A DNA stretch of 64,000 bases from Polynucleobacter corsicus (lineage in GTDB: Bacteria > Pseudomonadota > Gammaproteobacteria > Burkholderiales > Burkholderiaceae). The notes beneath the pieces are model-generated. The model worked only from the letters and a program-made list of their open reading frames with translations, was not told where the DNA came from and did not search any database. Location of the stretch: NCBI RefSeq assembly GCF_018688255.1, contig NZ_CP061314.1:930001-994000 (forward strand), given 5' to 3'. A program made the position numbers and the translations under genes. Below, piece by piece: positions 9,733-17,840 of the stretch (positions within the stretch are counted from its first letter, which is position 1; the number at the start of each line of letters is the position of its first letter).

Positions 9733-10656
9733 GTGACCAATACAACACAATCCAAAGTCAGTAAAAAGCCTATCGCAGGCAGTATGCCTGCCATTGTGAC
9801 GCCGATGTTCGAGGATGGAAGTCTGGATTTTCCGGCTTTACGTTCCTTGCTCGATTGGCATGTTGCCGAAGGTTCTGATGGCATTGTTATTGTTGGTACC
9901 AGTGGCGAATCTCCCACGGTATCTGTAGAGGAGCATTGTGAGCTGATTAAAGTGACCGTAGATCATATTGCTGGGCGTATCCCGGTGATCGCTGGTACTG
10001 GTGGTAATTCTACTACTGAGGCAATCGAGTTAACCAACTTTGCCAAGTCGGTTGGCGCTGATGCCAGCCTGCAGGTAGTGCCTTACTACAACAAACCCAC
10101 CCAAGATGGCATGTATGCCCATTTCAAGAAAATTGCGGAGTCGGTTGATCTGCCTGTAATTCTGTATAACGTCCCCGGTAGAACCGTTGCTGATCTTGCT
10201 GGCGAGACTACTGTTCGCTTAGCAGGAGTTCCAGGCATTATCGGCATCAAAGATGCCACTGGAAGTATTGAGCGTGGCACTTTGTTGCTAGCCGATCTCC
10301 AGCGTGCTGGACACCAAGACTTCTCTGTTTTTTCTGGCGATGATCTCAGTGCAGCAATGCTGATGCTCATGGGCGGCAAAGGGAATATTTCTGTAACGGC
10401 TAATATCGCACCCCGTTTGATGTACGAGCTATGTCAGGCTGCAATGTCCGATGATGTCGTTAAAACACGCGCAATTCAATATCAATTACTGGCTGTGCAT
10501 AAAGCCATGTTTACTGAGGCAAATCCGATTCCTGTGAAATGGGCCCTGCATCAAATGGGTAAAGTAACCTCAGGCATTCGATTACCTTTAACCCCTTTGA
10601 GTGTTGCCTTGCGTGAACCTTTGAAGACTGCATTAAAACAGGCCGGCTTACTATGA
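9733..10656 (+). CDS. dapA: 4-hydroxy-tetrahydrodipicolinate synthase
   Basis: Condenses pyruvate with aspartate semialdehyde, the first committed step of lysine/diaminopimelate synthesis. Key residues are visible: the GTSGESPT loop (about 55-62), the catalytic Tyr145 in LYNVPGRT and the Schiff-base Lys173 in IGIKDATGS. Both are offset by 12 from E. coli Tyr133/Lys161. The start is uncertain: the frame can open at TTG 9697, which overlaps the methyltransferase by 11 bases, or at GTG 9733. Neither has a strong Shine-Dalgarno, and 9733 gives a more usual length (307 aa). The stop overlaps the bamC start. Confidence 0.94.
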   Translation: MTNTTQSKVSKKPIAGSMPAIVTPMFEDGSLDFPALRSLLDWHVAEGSDGIVIVGTSGESPTVSVEEHCELIKVTVDHIAGRIPVIAGTGGNSTTEAIELTNFAKSVGADASLQVVPYYNKPTQDGMYAHFKKIAESVDLPVILYNVPGRTVADLAGETTVRLAGVPGIIGIKDATGSIERGTLLLADLQRAGHQDFSVFSGDDLSAAMLMLMGGKGNISVTANIAPRLMYELCQAAMSDDVVKTRAIQYQLLAVHKAMFTEANPIPVKWALHQMGKVTSGIRLPLTPLSVALREPLKTALKQAGLL

Positions 10657-11801
10657 TGAATTCACTGCAACTCCTACGCCAACACTGTGCAACCCTACTA
10701 ATGCTTTCTTTAGTCAGCATTGTTTTGCTGGGTTGTAAATCTGTAACAACGAATGACACGGTTGACTACAAATCTGCTGGTGCTGTGCGTGGGCCTAATT
10801 TGTCCTATCCGCCAGACCTGATAACCGCTCAAGCCGATCGTCGTTATATCGTTCAAGATGGTTCTGCTACCATGTCTGAGTACAACGCTGCAGTAAAAAA
10901 ATCGGTACAGACCCGCAAGAACGTCATGACTGGTATTCCCGGCATGCGTATCGCTCGTGATGGTGAGCGTCGTTGGTTGGTTGTGGAAAAGCCAGCTCCA
11001 GAGCTCTATCCGCAAATTAAAGATTTCTGGCAGGAGAACGGTTTCCTATTGGTGATTGACTCACCCTCTACCGGCATTATGGAAACAGATTGGGCGGAGA
11101 ATCGCGCTAAGATCGCGCAAGACTTTATTCGAAATATTGTTGGTGGTGCCTTAGATTCAATTTATGACACCGGTGAGCGCGATAAATACAAAACTCGTCT
11201 TGAAGTCAGTAAACCTGATGAAACAGAAATTTATATTACTCAGCGTGGTGCGATCGAGAAATGTACAACCGACTCTACTGGCTCTTGTATATCAACGATT
11301 TGGACTGCACGTCCAAACGATCCTGAGCTCGAAGCAGCATTCTTGGCTCGCTTGATGGAGCGCTTGGGTATGACCCAAGAAATGGCAAAGGCTCAGGTTG
11401 CGGCACCGCTGGGCCCGAAGACGCCTAACGCGAAGTTAGTTCAACAAGGCGTAAATACTGCTTATATTGAGATAGCAGCAGGCTTTGATCGCGCATGGCG
11501 CGACACTGGCCTTGCCTTGGATCGTTCTAACTTTACCGTTGAAGATCGCAATCGTGCGAATGGTATTTACTACGTTCGTTATGTGAATCCTAAGGATTTG
11601 GGCGATACCAAAGGATTTTTCACTAACCTGTTTAGTAGCAAAGACGACTCAAGCTTAAAGGCTAAGAAATATCTCGTGGTCGTCAAATCGACTGGCGATA
11701 GTTCTTCAAGCGTGTATGTTCAGAATGCAGATGGTAAGCCGGAAAATACTGCTGCTGGATTACAACTCTTAACGCTGCTGACGGAGCAAATGGCTAGATA
11801 G
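10653..11801 (+). CDS. bamC: Outer membrane assembly lipoprotein BamC
   Basis: BamC/NlpB-family lipoprotein of the beta-barrel assembly complex in the outer membrane. A type II signal peptide ends in VLLGC with Cys28 as the lipidated residue. An extended N-terminal segment (about 45-75) precedes two BamC helix-grip-like domains (about 85-210 and 230-380, including the W/Y-rich FDRAWRDTGLALDRSNFTV). The start ATGATG overlaps the dapA stop, the same dapA-bamC arrangement as in E. coli. A strong terminator follows. Confidence 0.88.
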   Translation: MMNSLQLLRQHCATLLMLSLVSIVLLGCKSVTTNDTVDYKSAGAVRGPNLSYPPDLITAQADRRYIVQDGSATMSEYNAAVKKSVQTRKNVMTGIPGMRIARDGERRWLVVEKPAPELYPQIKDFWQENGFLLVIDSPSTGIMETDWAENRAKIAQDFIRNIVGGALDSIYDTGERDKYKTRLEVSKPDETEIYITQRGAIEKCTTDSTGSCISTIWTARPNDPELEAAFLARLMERLGMTQEMAKAQVAAPLGPKTPNAKLVQQGVNTAYIEIAAGFDRAWRDTGLALDRSNFTVEDRNRANGIYYVRYVNPKDLGDTKGFFTNLFSSKDDSSLKAKKYLVVVKSTGDSSSSVYVQNADGKPENTAAGLQLLTLLTEQMAR

Positions 11802-11828
11802 GTATTGAAGCTAAGAAAACTGAGTTAA

Positions 11829-11857
11829 TAAAAAAGCCGCTTCTCAGCGGCTTTTTT
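11829..11857. terminator. Bidirectional intrinsic terminator after bamC
   Basis: The hairpin AAAAAGCCGC-TTCTCA-GCGGCTTTTTT has A and T tracts on both sides. It can therefore end the sucA-bamC unit on plus and the small lipoprotein transcript on minus. Confidence 0.9.
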
Positions 11858-11871
11858 CTTCAAAGAGAAGA

Positions 11872-12042
11872 TTACTTCTTAGCGTCAGCAGCAGGTGCAG
11901 CTGGAGCAGCAGCAGGAGCGTCAGCAGCTGGAGCGGCAGCAGGAGCAGCAGGAGCAGCTTCAACAGGTTTTGCTTCTTCTTTTTTACCGCAAGCGGCCAA
12001 AGCGATTGCCAACATTGCTACGAGTGCTAGTGACTTCTTCAT
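11872..12042 (-). CDS. Small Ala/Pro-rich lipoprotein (56 aa)
   Basis: A complete 56-aa frame, MKKSLALVAMLAIALAACGK followed by KKEEAKPVE and an Ala/Pro/Asp tail that ends DAKK. The lipobox LAAC puts the lipidated Cys at residue 18, so the mature protein would be a lipid-anchored, unstructured peptide of about 38 residues. AGAGGAAA precedes the ATG, a good sigma-70 promoter lies at 12133-12161, and the transcript ends at the bamC terminator, so this is very likely a real expressed gene. Function is unknown; a periplasmic spacer or envelope role is only a guess. Confidence 0.8.
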   Translation of the reverse strand: MKKSLALVAMLAIALAACGKKEEAKPVEAAPAAPAAAPAADAPAAAPAAPAADAKK

Positions 12043-12132
12043 TTGTAATTTCCTCTTAAAAAATTATCATTAATAACCGGTTATTCATATTTGGTAAGTG
12101 CAGGGTTAGACCCTAGGTACTTTCCAGCGTTC

Positions 12133-12161
12133 ATTATAGCCATCTACTAATTGATCGTTAA
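12133..12161 (-). promoter_or_regulatory. Sigma-70 promoter of the small lipoprotein
   Basis: On the minus strand TTAACG (12156-12161) and a perfect TATAAT (12133-12138) are separated by exactly 17 bases. The -35 box overlaps the roxA stop codon and its terminator T-tract. Confidence 0.7.
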
Positions 12162-12181
12162 AAAAGAAGCCATCCGGCTTC
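12158..12181 (-). terminator. Intrinsic terminator embedded in the roxA 3' end
   Basis: On the minus strand, GAAGCC-GGAT-GGCTTC followed by TTTTTT is a canonical terminator that also encodes the last residues of RoxA (Glu-Ala-Gly-Trp-Leu-Leu-Phe-stop). The stop codon lies at the end of the T tract. Confidence 0.75.
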
Positions 12182-13384
12182 AAAAGCCTCAAAAAGGCTA
12201 TTGTTTATTCCAATTTTTCCTAAAGAACCCTTGAACTGTTTGCTGCTTGCTAGTGAGCGCCAGGCGGCTTTTACGGGGGCGGTTTGACCGTCGGTCATCT
12301 CTTCGCCATTGCAGTAAATTCTTGGACCCAAAGCAAGAAGCCTTGTGTAGGGGTGTGCTTGCAAGGCTTGCTTGGTAAGTTGGCGCCTAAATTGTTCAGG
12401 CGAGAGTTCATTGGCCGCTCCATCAAAGTAGGCCTGTGGTTTTGGTTCGCTGAGATAGGCGGCTATGCCCGGAAGAAATGTTTCTACGCGATCTAGTTGT
12501 AAGCCTTTTAACTTTTGCGCTACTTGCGTAATGATTTCTGCTGGAAGTTGCTCTGCACAATGAGTTGCCCCTTGCTTGGGATCCGCAAAGTGCTGATTGA
12601 GTTCAGGAATATCTTCTAGCGATTCAGCTAAACGCCATAAGCCTTCTTGCAAGATTTCTTTATAGCTTTGCGATCTAAAGCCAACTGACCAAGTTTGACA
12701 GCCGGCATCCAAAGCAATCCCATCATGAGCAACATGGGGTGGCAGGTAAAGCATGTCGCCTGGTTCCAGATCCCATTCCTGCTCGACTCTAAAGTCCTGC
12801 AGAATTTTCATAGGCAGATTTGGATTCAGGGTTAAATCCTTTTGCTCGGAAATTTGCCAACGTCTGCGTCCCGACATCTGAATTAAAAAGACATCATAAG
12901 AATCAAAGTGGGGGCCTACGCCGCCGCCAGGACCAGCAATACTAATCATCAAATCATCTAAGCGCGCATCCGGAATAAAGCGAAACCAAGACAATACTTT
13001 GGCAGCCGCAGGATGTTTTGCTTCCATACCTTGAAGAAGTAATGTCCAATCCGTTTTATCGATGGTGGGAATCGATTTCTTTTTAAATGGACCATTTGTA
13101 AAAGTCCAAGGCTTGGCCTTGATTAACCTAGACTCCACGGCATCATCAGCAGCTATTTTGAACAGCTCTTCCGGCGATATCGCGCTACCCAAGGGATCGC
13201 CTATTTGTTTGGCAAGCTCAAAGGCGGGGATGGCACCTCGCACTAATAGCGGCTTCTTTTGCCAATAGGATTTCATGAACTGCTGGGGGCTATTGCCCCC
13301 TAGAAGAGCCCAGGGGCGATCTAGTGGCAGGTTTTGGGGTGCCTGTGGTGGATCGTAGGGCTTGCTCAAGTAAAATGCTGTCAT
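12158..13384 (-). CDS. roxA: JmjC/cupin ribosomal protein oxygenase (YcfD-like)
   Basis: Fe(II)/2-oxoglutarate oxygenase of the ribosomal oxygenase family; E. coli YcfD hydroxylates an arginine of ribosomal protein L16. The iron-binding triad is visible as His159 and Asp161 (GPHFDSYDVF) and His220 (PPHVAHDG). The substrate-fold segment PGGGVGPHFD precedes it, and a winged-helix-like C-terminal region follows (residues about 275-408). A TTG at 13411 also opens the frame, but the ATG at 13384 (MTAFYLSKPYDPPQ) fits the family better. The last codons form an intrinsic terminator. It is divergent from slyD. Confidence 0.87.
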   Translation of the reverse strand: MTAFYLSKPYDPPQAPQNLPLDRPWALLGGNSPQQFMKSYWQKKPLLVRGAIPAFELAKQIGDPLGSAISPEELFKIAADDAVESRLIKAKPWTFTNGPFKKKSIPTIDKTDWTLLLQGMEAKHPAAAKVLSWFRFIPDARLDDLMISIAGPGGGVGPHFDSYDVFLIQMSGRRRWQISEQKDLTLNPNLPMKILQDFRVEQEWDLEPGDMLYLPPHVAHDGIALDAGCQTWSVGFRSQSYKEILQEGLWRLAESLEDIPELNQHFADPKQGATHCAEQLPAEIITQVAQKLKGLQLDRVETFLPGIAAYLSEPKPQAYFDGAANELSPEQFRRQLTKQALQAHPYTRLLALGPRIYCNGEEMTDGQTAPVKAAWRSLASSKQFKGSLGKIGINNSLFEAFEAGWLLF

Positions 13385-13428
13385 ATCAGTAAGAAGCTGT
13401 TTAAAACACAATGTTGAATGAATTACGC

Positions 13429-14016
13429 ATGAAGATCGAAAAAAATACCGTTGTATCCCTGCGCTACAAATTAACTGATGCGCAAAATAATATTATCGAG
13501 GAACCAGACTCTCCGATGGTATACCTGCATGGCGGATACGAGGGCACTTTTCCCAAAATTGAAACTTTATTGGACGGTCAGGATGTAGGCTACGAAGCCA
13601 GCATTCAGCTTGAACCTAGCGAAGCCTTTGGAGAATACGACCCCGAGTTACTCAAGATTGAGCCACGCGCACGCTTTCCTGAACCTTTGGAAGTCGGCAT
13701 GCAGTTTGAGGGTGTTCCTGATGAGGAAGGGGAAGACCCTGATGATCAAGATGAAGACCCCTTAATCTACACCGTTACTGATGTGGCTGATAGCCAAGTT
13801 GTTTTAGATGGGAATCATCCGCTCGCTGGTATGGCTTTGCGCTTCTGGGTTCAAGTGGAAGATATCCGCACTGCTACGGATGAAGAGATTGAAAATCAAC
13901 AGCCTGAGGGTGGTGAAGCATTTACATTTGGAATGCCTGATGATTCGGATGACGGCGGGGATGACTCTGCTGGCCCAATCTCTAACTCTGGTAGCTCATC
14001 ACCAACTCTGCACTAA
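13429..14016 (+). CDS. slyD: SlyD-like FKBP-type peptidyl-prolyl isomerase
   Basis: SlyD-type FKBP with an inserted-flap chaperone domain, assisting prolyl-limited folding in the cytosol. MKIEKNTVVSLRYKLTDAQ and the short FKBP half VYLHGG are followed by the IF domain (about 65-140, ASIQLEPSEAFGEYDPELL) and the returning strand GNHPLAGMALRFWVQV. The IF domain carries an acidic insertion (EEGEDPDDQDEDP). The C-terminal tail is Asp/Gly/Ser-rich, not His/Cys-rich, so nickel binding as in E. coli SlyD is unlikely. An ATG at 13411 is also possible; neither start has a clear Shine-Dalgarno. Confidence 0.87.
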   Translation: MKIEKNTVVSLRYKLTDAQNNIIEEPDSPMVYLHGGYEGTFPKIETLLDGQDVGYEASIQLEPSEAFGEYDPELLKIEPRARFPEPLEVGMQFEGVPDEEGEDPDDQDEDPLIYTVTDVADSQVVLDGNHPLAGMALRFWVQVEDIRTATDEEIENQQPEGGEAFTFGMPDDSDDGGDDSAGPISNSGSSSPTLH

Positions 14017-14025
14017 GAGTAGAGA

Positions 14026-14793
14026 CTACTCTTTAAGCCACTCTTTTAGAGCTCCAAGATCACGCTTGGTATCACTAGCTTCATCACTGGGTGATGAAGG
14101 CGTATTACTCAATTTTGCTAGTGCTTTTTCAAGTGCAGCGATTTTGACTTCTTGTTCCAAGGTGGCATCAATTAATCCTTTTAATGCCATAGAAACTGGA
14201 TCATCTACGTTTGGTGTTACGCCATAGGCTGAGAAGTATTCTTTAGCCTTGCTATCCGGAGAGCTGGCCTGTGGCAAATCAGGATGCAAGATGCGCGCAG
14301 GAATTCCGACGGCAGTTGCGCCAGCTGGGATTTCTTTTAGCACTACGGCGTTAGATCCAACGCGAGCGCCATCACCTACAGTGAAGCCACCAAGAACCTT
14401 AGCTCCCGCACTAATGACTACGCCTTTACCTAGAGTGGGGTGACGCTTTACGCCTTTATAAAGGGATGTTCCGCCTAAGGTAACGCCTTGATAGATGGTG
14501 CAGTCATCACCAATTTCAGTAGTCTCTCCAATCACGATGCCAAGACCGTGATCCAAAAATACTCTGCGACCAATCTTCGCTCCAGGATGAATTTCGATAC
14601 CAGTAACGAAGCGGGCTAGCATTGATAGCAGGCGGGCAATCCACTTTAAACCTAAGTTCCATAGACCATGTGACGCCCGATGTATCCAAACTGCATGTAA
14701 GCCTGGATAGCAGGTAATGACCTCTAGACGATTTCTTGCGGCAGGGTCACGAACAATGATGGAGTCGACTTGGTCGAAGAGCGAATTAAGCAT
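14026..14793 (-). CDS. cysE: Serine O-acetyltransferase
   Basis: Transfers acetyl from acetyl-CoA to L-serine, the entry to cysteine synthesis. The left-handed beta-helix built from hexapeptide repeats runs from about residue 67 to 170 (IHPGAKIGRRVFLDHGLGIV onward), with the catalytic Asp81-His82 pair in LDHGLGIVIGET and the CoA-site loop GVKRHPTLG. At 255 aa it has a shorter N-terminal helical domain than E. coli CysE (273 aa) and a divergent, charged C-terminal tail. It is encoded downstream of trmJ on the same strand with a 30-base gap and converges on slyD. Confidence 0.95.
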   Translation of the reverse strand: MLNSLFDQVDSIIVRDPAARNRLEVITCYPGLHAVWIHRASHGLWNLGLKWIARLLSMLARFVTGIEIHPGAKIGRRVFLDHGLGIVIGETTEIGDDCTIYQGVTLGGTSLYKGVKRHPTLGKGVVISAGAKVLGGFTVGDGARVGSNAVVLKEIPAGATAVGIPARILHPDLPQASSPDSKAKEYFSAYGVTPNVDDPVSMALKGLIDATLEQEVKIAALEKALAKLSNTPSSPSDEASDTKRDLGALKEWLKE

Positions 14794-14823
14794 ATAAGTT
14801 GATTTTAACGGGTAAAGCCTAAT

Positions 14824-15573
14824 CTATTTTTTCAGGAGCATCTGCTTGGCAATGCCCCGGAGTAGGTCGATTTCTTCCTTATGAAGTCGCGTTCTGGCAA
14901 ATAGCGCTTGTAAGCGGGGCATGAGCTTTTTGGGGTTGGCGGGATCAAGGTAGCCAATGGCCTCCAGCCCCTCGCGCCAGTGCTCCAGCATGGCAGCTAC
15001 AGCCGCAGGATCCGCATAATCTACCGGCTCAGTGTCGGGGCCTAAGGGTGCAAGCCCCAAATCCTCCCCCAGAGATTCTCTGAGGGTGAAGGCGCAAACC
15101 ATGATGGCTTGGGCTAGGTTCAGGGAGGGGTAGAGTGGGTTCGCATCAAGCCAAACACGATGGGTGCACAGTGAGAGGTGGTGGTTATCTAGCCCAGTGC
15201 GCTCTGGCCCAAAGAGGAGGGCAACTTGCTGATTACCCGCAATGGCTGCCTGAACTAATGGGCGAGCGTCTTGCCAATTTAATGCTGGGGGTCCAAATTC
15301 ACGATCACGACTGGTGAGCCCTAAGACAAGAGTGCAGCCTTGAACGGCTGATTCCAAGGACGATGTCTCTTGACTAGATTCCAAGACATCGACCGCACCG
15401 CTAGCAAGAGCAATGGCCTCAGGTACCCGGGCAACTCCTGCAATCTTCGGTGCAATCAGGCGCAGATCACTAAACCCCATGGTTTTCAGTGCGCGGGCTG
15501 CCGACCCCACGTTTCCTGGGTGGCTGGTTTCAACTAAAACCCACCGGAGTAACTGTGCTTGTGCGGCATTCAT
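14824..15573 (-). CDS. trmJ: tRNA (cytidine/uridine-2'-O)-methyltransferase TrmJ
   Basis: SPOUT-family RNA methyltransferase; TrmJ methylates the 2'-O of nucleotide 32 in tRNA anticodon loops. N-terminal VLVETSHPGNVGSAARALKT (about 12-31) is the family signature. The knotted SAM site is formed by LLFGPERTGL (about 118-127) and the YPSLNLAQAIMV segment (about 147-158). At 249 aa it has typical length, including the TrmJ C-terminal helical extension (about 170-249). It is divergent from suhB. Confidence 0.92.
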   Translation of the reverse strand: MNAAQAQLLRWVLVETSHPGNVGSAARALKTMGFSDLRLIAPKIAGVARVPEAIALASGAVDVLESSQETSSLESAVQGCTLVLGLTSRDREFGPPALNWQDARPLVQAAIAGNQQVALLFGPERTGLDNHHLSLCTHRVWLDANPLYPSLNLAQAIMVCAFTLRESLGEDLGLAPLGPDTEPVDYADPAAVAAMLEHWREGLEAIGYLDPANPKKLMPRLQALFARTRLHKEEIDLLRGIAKQMLLKK

Positions 15574-15703
15574 ATCAACAGGAATTCTCTAGTGTCTTGG
15601 GAGTTCAATGTAGCAATCGTTTAGAATCAGAGTGTTAGCTCCTTATTGTCCCGCAGTTTGCAATCTGGTGAGCTTGTTCTTATTTAATTTGTCCATCAAT
15701 ACT

Positions 15704-16492
15704 ATGCATCCCATGTTAAATGTGGCCGTTAAGGCTGCCCGTCGTGCCGGAACCGTGATTAATAGAGCCTCTCTAAATTTAGAGCGACTTCAGGTTGACC
15801 GCAAACAACATAATGATTTCGTAACCGAGGTGGACAGACAGGCTGAAGCAGCCATTATTGAAACGCTCAGCGAAGCCTATCCTTCACACGGATTCTTGGC
15901 TGAAGAAACTGGCGCCCAAAACACTGATGCTGAAAACGTTTGGATCATTGATCCGCTCGATGGCACCACCAACTTTATTCACGGTTTTCCACAATATGCA
16001 GTTTCCATTGCACTATCTGTAAATGGGGTAACCCAACAAGCAGTGGTGTATGACCCAACTCGTGATGAGCTATTTACTGCCACGCGCGGTGCAGGTGCTT
16101 ACTTAGATCGTCGGCGTTTACGCGTTGCCTCGCAAGATCGTTTAGCCAACTCTCTGTTGGGCACTGGTTTTCCTTATCGCGAAGATCAGGACTTAGAAAA
16201 GTATTTAAAAATCTTTGCAGATATGTCGCGCCAGTGTGCCGGTCTGCGTCGTCCTGGTGCTGCATCTCTTGATCTAGCCTATGTTGCTGCTGGTCGTTAC
16301 GATGGATTTTTTGAAAGTGATCTTAAGCCATGGGATATGGCCGCAGGCGCTTTATTGATTACTGAGTCTGGCGGACTTGTCGGTAACTACCGTGGTGAAG
16401 AAGGCTTCCTGCAAAGTGGTGAAGTGATGAGCGCAAATCCACGCATTTTTGCTCAGATGGTGCAGTGCTTATCCAAATACTCCACCTGTTAA
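15704..16492 (+). CDS. suhB: Inositol monophosphatase family protein
   Basis: Mg-dependent phosphatase of the SuhB/IMPase family, which hydrolyses myo-inositol-1-phosphate; in E. coli SuhB also takes part in rRNA antitermination. The metal-binding signatures are EVDRQAE, LAEETG, the central IDPLDGTTNFIHG, and the C-terminal LKPWDMAAGALLITESGG. The frame extends to 15632, but MHPMLNVAVKAARRAG from ATG 15704 is the standard start and gives 262 aa. It lies divergent to trmJ and convergent to lpxH with 13 bases between stops. Confidence 0.93.
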   Translation: MHPMLNVAVKAARRAGTVINRASLNLERLQVDRKQHNDFVTEVDRQAEAAIIETLSEAYPSHGFLAEETGAQNTDAENVWIIDPLDGTTNFIHGFPQYAVSIALSVNGVTQQAVVYDPTRDELFTATRGAGAYLDRRRLRVASQDRLANSLLGTGFPYREDQDLEKYLKIFADMSRQCAGLRRPGAASLDLAYVAAGRYDGFFESDLKPWDMAAGALLITESGGLVGNYRGEEGFLQSGEVMSANPRIFAQMVQCLSKYSTC

Positions 16493-16505
16493 TTCCTCGG
16501 CACTA

Positions 16506-17294
16506 TTAAGTTTTGATTAGGTCGGCGTAACGTACGCCGTCTTGATTAATGAGTAGGGCGCTTGCGCGTGGCCGCCCACTTTCGGGATGATCTAAGTCCC
16601 AGTCTGATAAGACCCATCGTTGCCATTCTTGATCTTGCAGATGCTCTTGATGGTGTTTAGGGAGATGCGTGTGACCATGTATCAATTGATTTCCAGCTTG
16701 ATCTTTTAGAACTGCTGCGCAGGCAGTCAAGGTGACATCCATTTTTACTTGCGTACCCTTAGCTGAAGATTGCATTGATCGTTGATACTGCACGCCACTA
16801 TTGCTGCGCAGGTGATTAGCAATCGAGCGGCGCCAGTTCAAAGGCATTCTTAAGAATAGTTTTTGGATCCAGGGCTTACGAACCCAGCTACGGAAAACTT
16901 GGTAGCCAATGTCTGCTGTGCAAAGCGAGTCGCCGTGACAGAGAACATAGTCAGAGCCTGCAATATTGATCTTGCTAGGATCGGGCAAGAGGGTCATACC
17001 TGTTTTACTTAAAAAATACTTGCCAACTAAAAAGTCCCGATTACCGTGAAGGTAGTAGGTTTTTACTTTGGTGGACAGTGTTGCAAGCGCATTTTTTACT
17101 TCTTGTTGAAAAGGTGAATATAGAGCGGCGTCATCTCCAACCCAATACTCAAATAGGTCTCCTAAGATCAACACAGCCTCTACCTTAGGAGCATCTTTTT
17201 CGCAAAAATCAAAGAAGCGTTGCGCCGTCAAGGGCATTGACGGCGTGAGATGTAAATCAGAAATGAGCAGCGCGCTCGCGTATTGCGGAATCAT
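16506..17294 (-). CDS. lpxH: UDP-2,3-diacylglucosamine diphosphatase
   Basis: Calcineurin-like phosphoesterase that cleaves the pyrophosphate of UDP-2,3-diacylglucosamine to lipid X in lipid A synthesis at the inner membrane face. Metallophosphoesterase motifs run in order: LISDLHL (about 10-16), LGDLFEYW (about 43-50), LHGNRDFL (about 83-90), LCHGDSLC (about 117-124) and HGHTHLP (about 204-210). The length of 262 aa is slightly above the usual 240. The start overlaps the ppiB stop by 4 bases (ATGA), so the two are translationally coupled. Confidence 0.94.
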   Translation of the reverse strand: MIPQYASALLISDLHLTPSMPLTAQRFFDFCEKDAPKVEAVLILGDLFEYWVGDDAALYSPFQQEVKNALATLSTKVKTYYLHGNRDFLVGKYFLSKTGMTLLPDPSKINIAGSDYVLCHGDSLCTADIGYQVFRSWVRKPWIQKLFLRMPLNWRRSIANHLRSNSGVQYQRSMQSSAKGTQVKMDVTLTACAAVLKDQAGNQLIHGHTHLPKHHQEHLQDQEWQRWVLSDWDLDHPESGRPRASALLINQDGVRYADLIKT

Positions 17295-17794
17295 TCCTCG
17301 AGAACGCTGGCCTTTTCAAGGACGATATCTTCTGCAGGAACATCTTGATGGAAACCGGCATTACCTGTTTTGACTTTACGAATGGCATCAACCACATCAA
17401 GACCATCGGTAACTTTGCCAAACACCGCATAACCCCAACCTTGAGCATTTGGAGCGGTGTGGTTTAAGAAGTCATTGTCATTGACGTTAATAAAAAATTG
17501 CGCTGTCGCAGAGTGCGGGTCGCTAGTGCGAGCCATAGCCACTGTGCCGCGATCGTTCTTAAGGCCGTTGTTTGCTTCATTCTCAATTTGGGCGCCAGAT
17601 TTTTTTTCTTTCAGGCCAGCAGTCATGCCGCCACCTTGAACCATAAAGTTGTCGATCACGCGATGGAAAATCGTGCCATCGTAGTGACCACTTTTGACGT
17701 ACTGCACAAAATTAGCAACGGTCTTTGGTGCTTTAGCAGCATCTAGTGTGAGGGTGATATCACCCTTATTTGTTTTGAGCAGAACTTTAGTCAT
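17291..17794 (-). CDS. ppiB: Peptidyl-prolyl cis-trans isomerase (cyclophilin)
   Basis: Cytoplasmic cyclophilin catalysing prolyl isomerisation. The catalytic core is visible: FHRVIDNFMVQGGGMT (about 43-58), the TVAMART and ATAQFFINVNDN segments, and WGYAVFGKVTDGLDVV. There is no signal peptide, so it is the PpiB rather than the periplasmic PpiA type. At 167 aa it has family length. It lies between the TPR lipoprotein gene and lpxH, all on the minus strand. Confidence 0.95.
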   Translation of the reverse strand: MTKVLLKTNKGDITLTLDAAKAPKTVANFVQYVKSGHYDGTIFHRVIDNFMVQGGGMTAGLKEKKSGAQIENEANNGLKNDRGTVAMARTSDPHSATAQFFINVNDNDFLNHTAPNAQGWGYAVFGKVTDGLDVVDAIRKVKTGNAGFHQDVPAEDIVLEKASVLEE

Positions 17795-17840
17795 GATGAA
17801 TTCACTTTCTATGTGTTAGTGGATAAAAATACTAGAAAAA

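Noticed and set aside
13808..14227. 139-aa plus-strand frame across the slyD-cysE junction
   Set aside because: It overlaps two well-supported genes on both sides and shows no domain.
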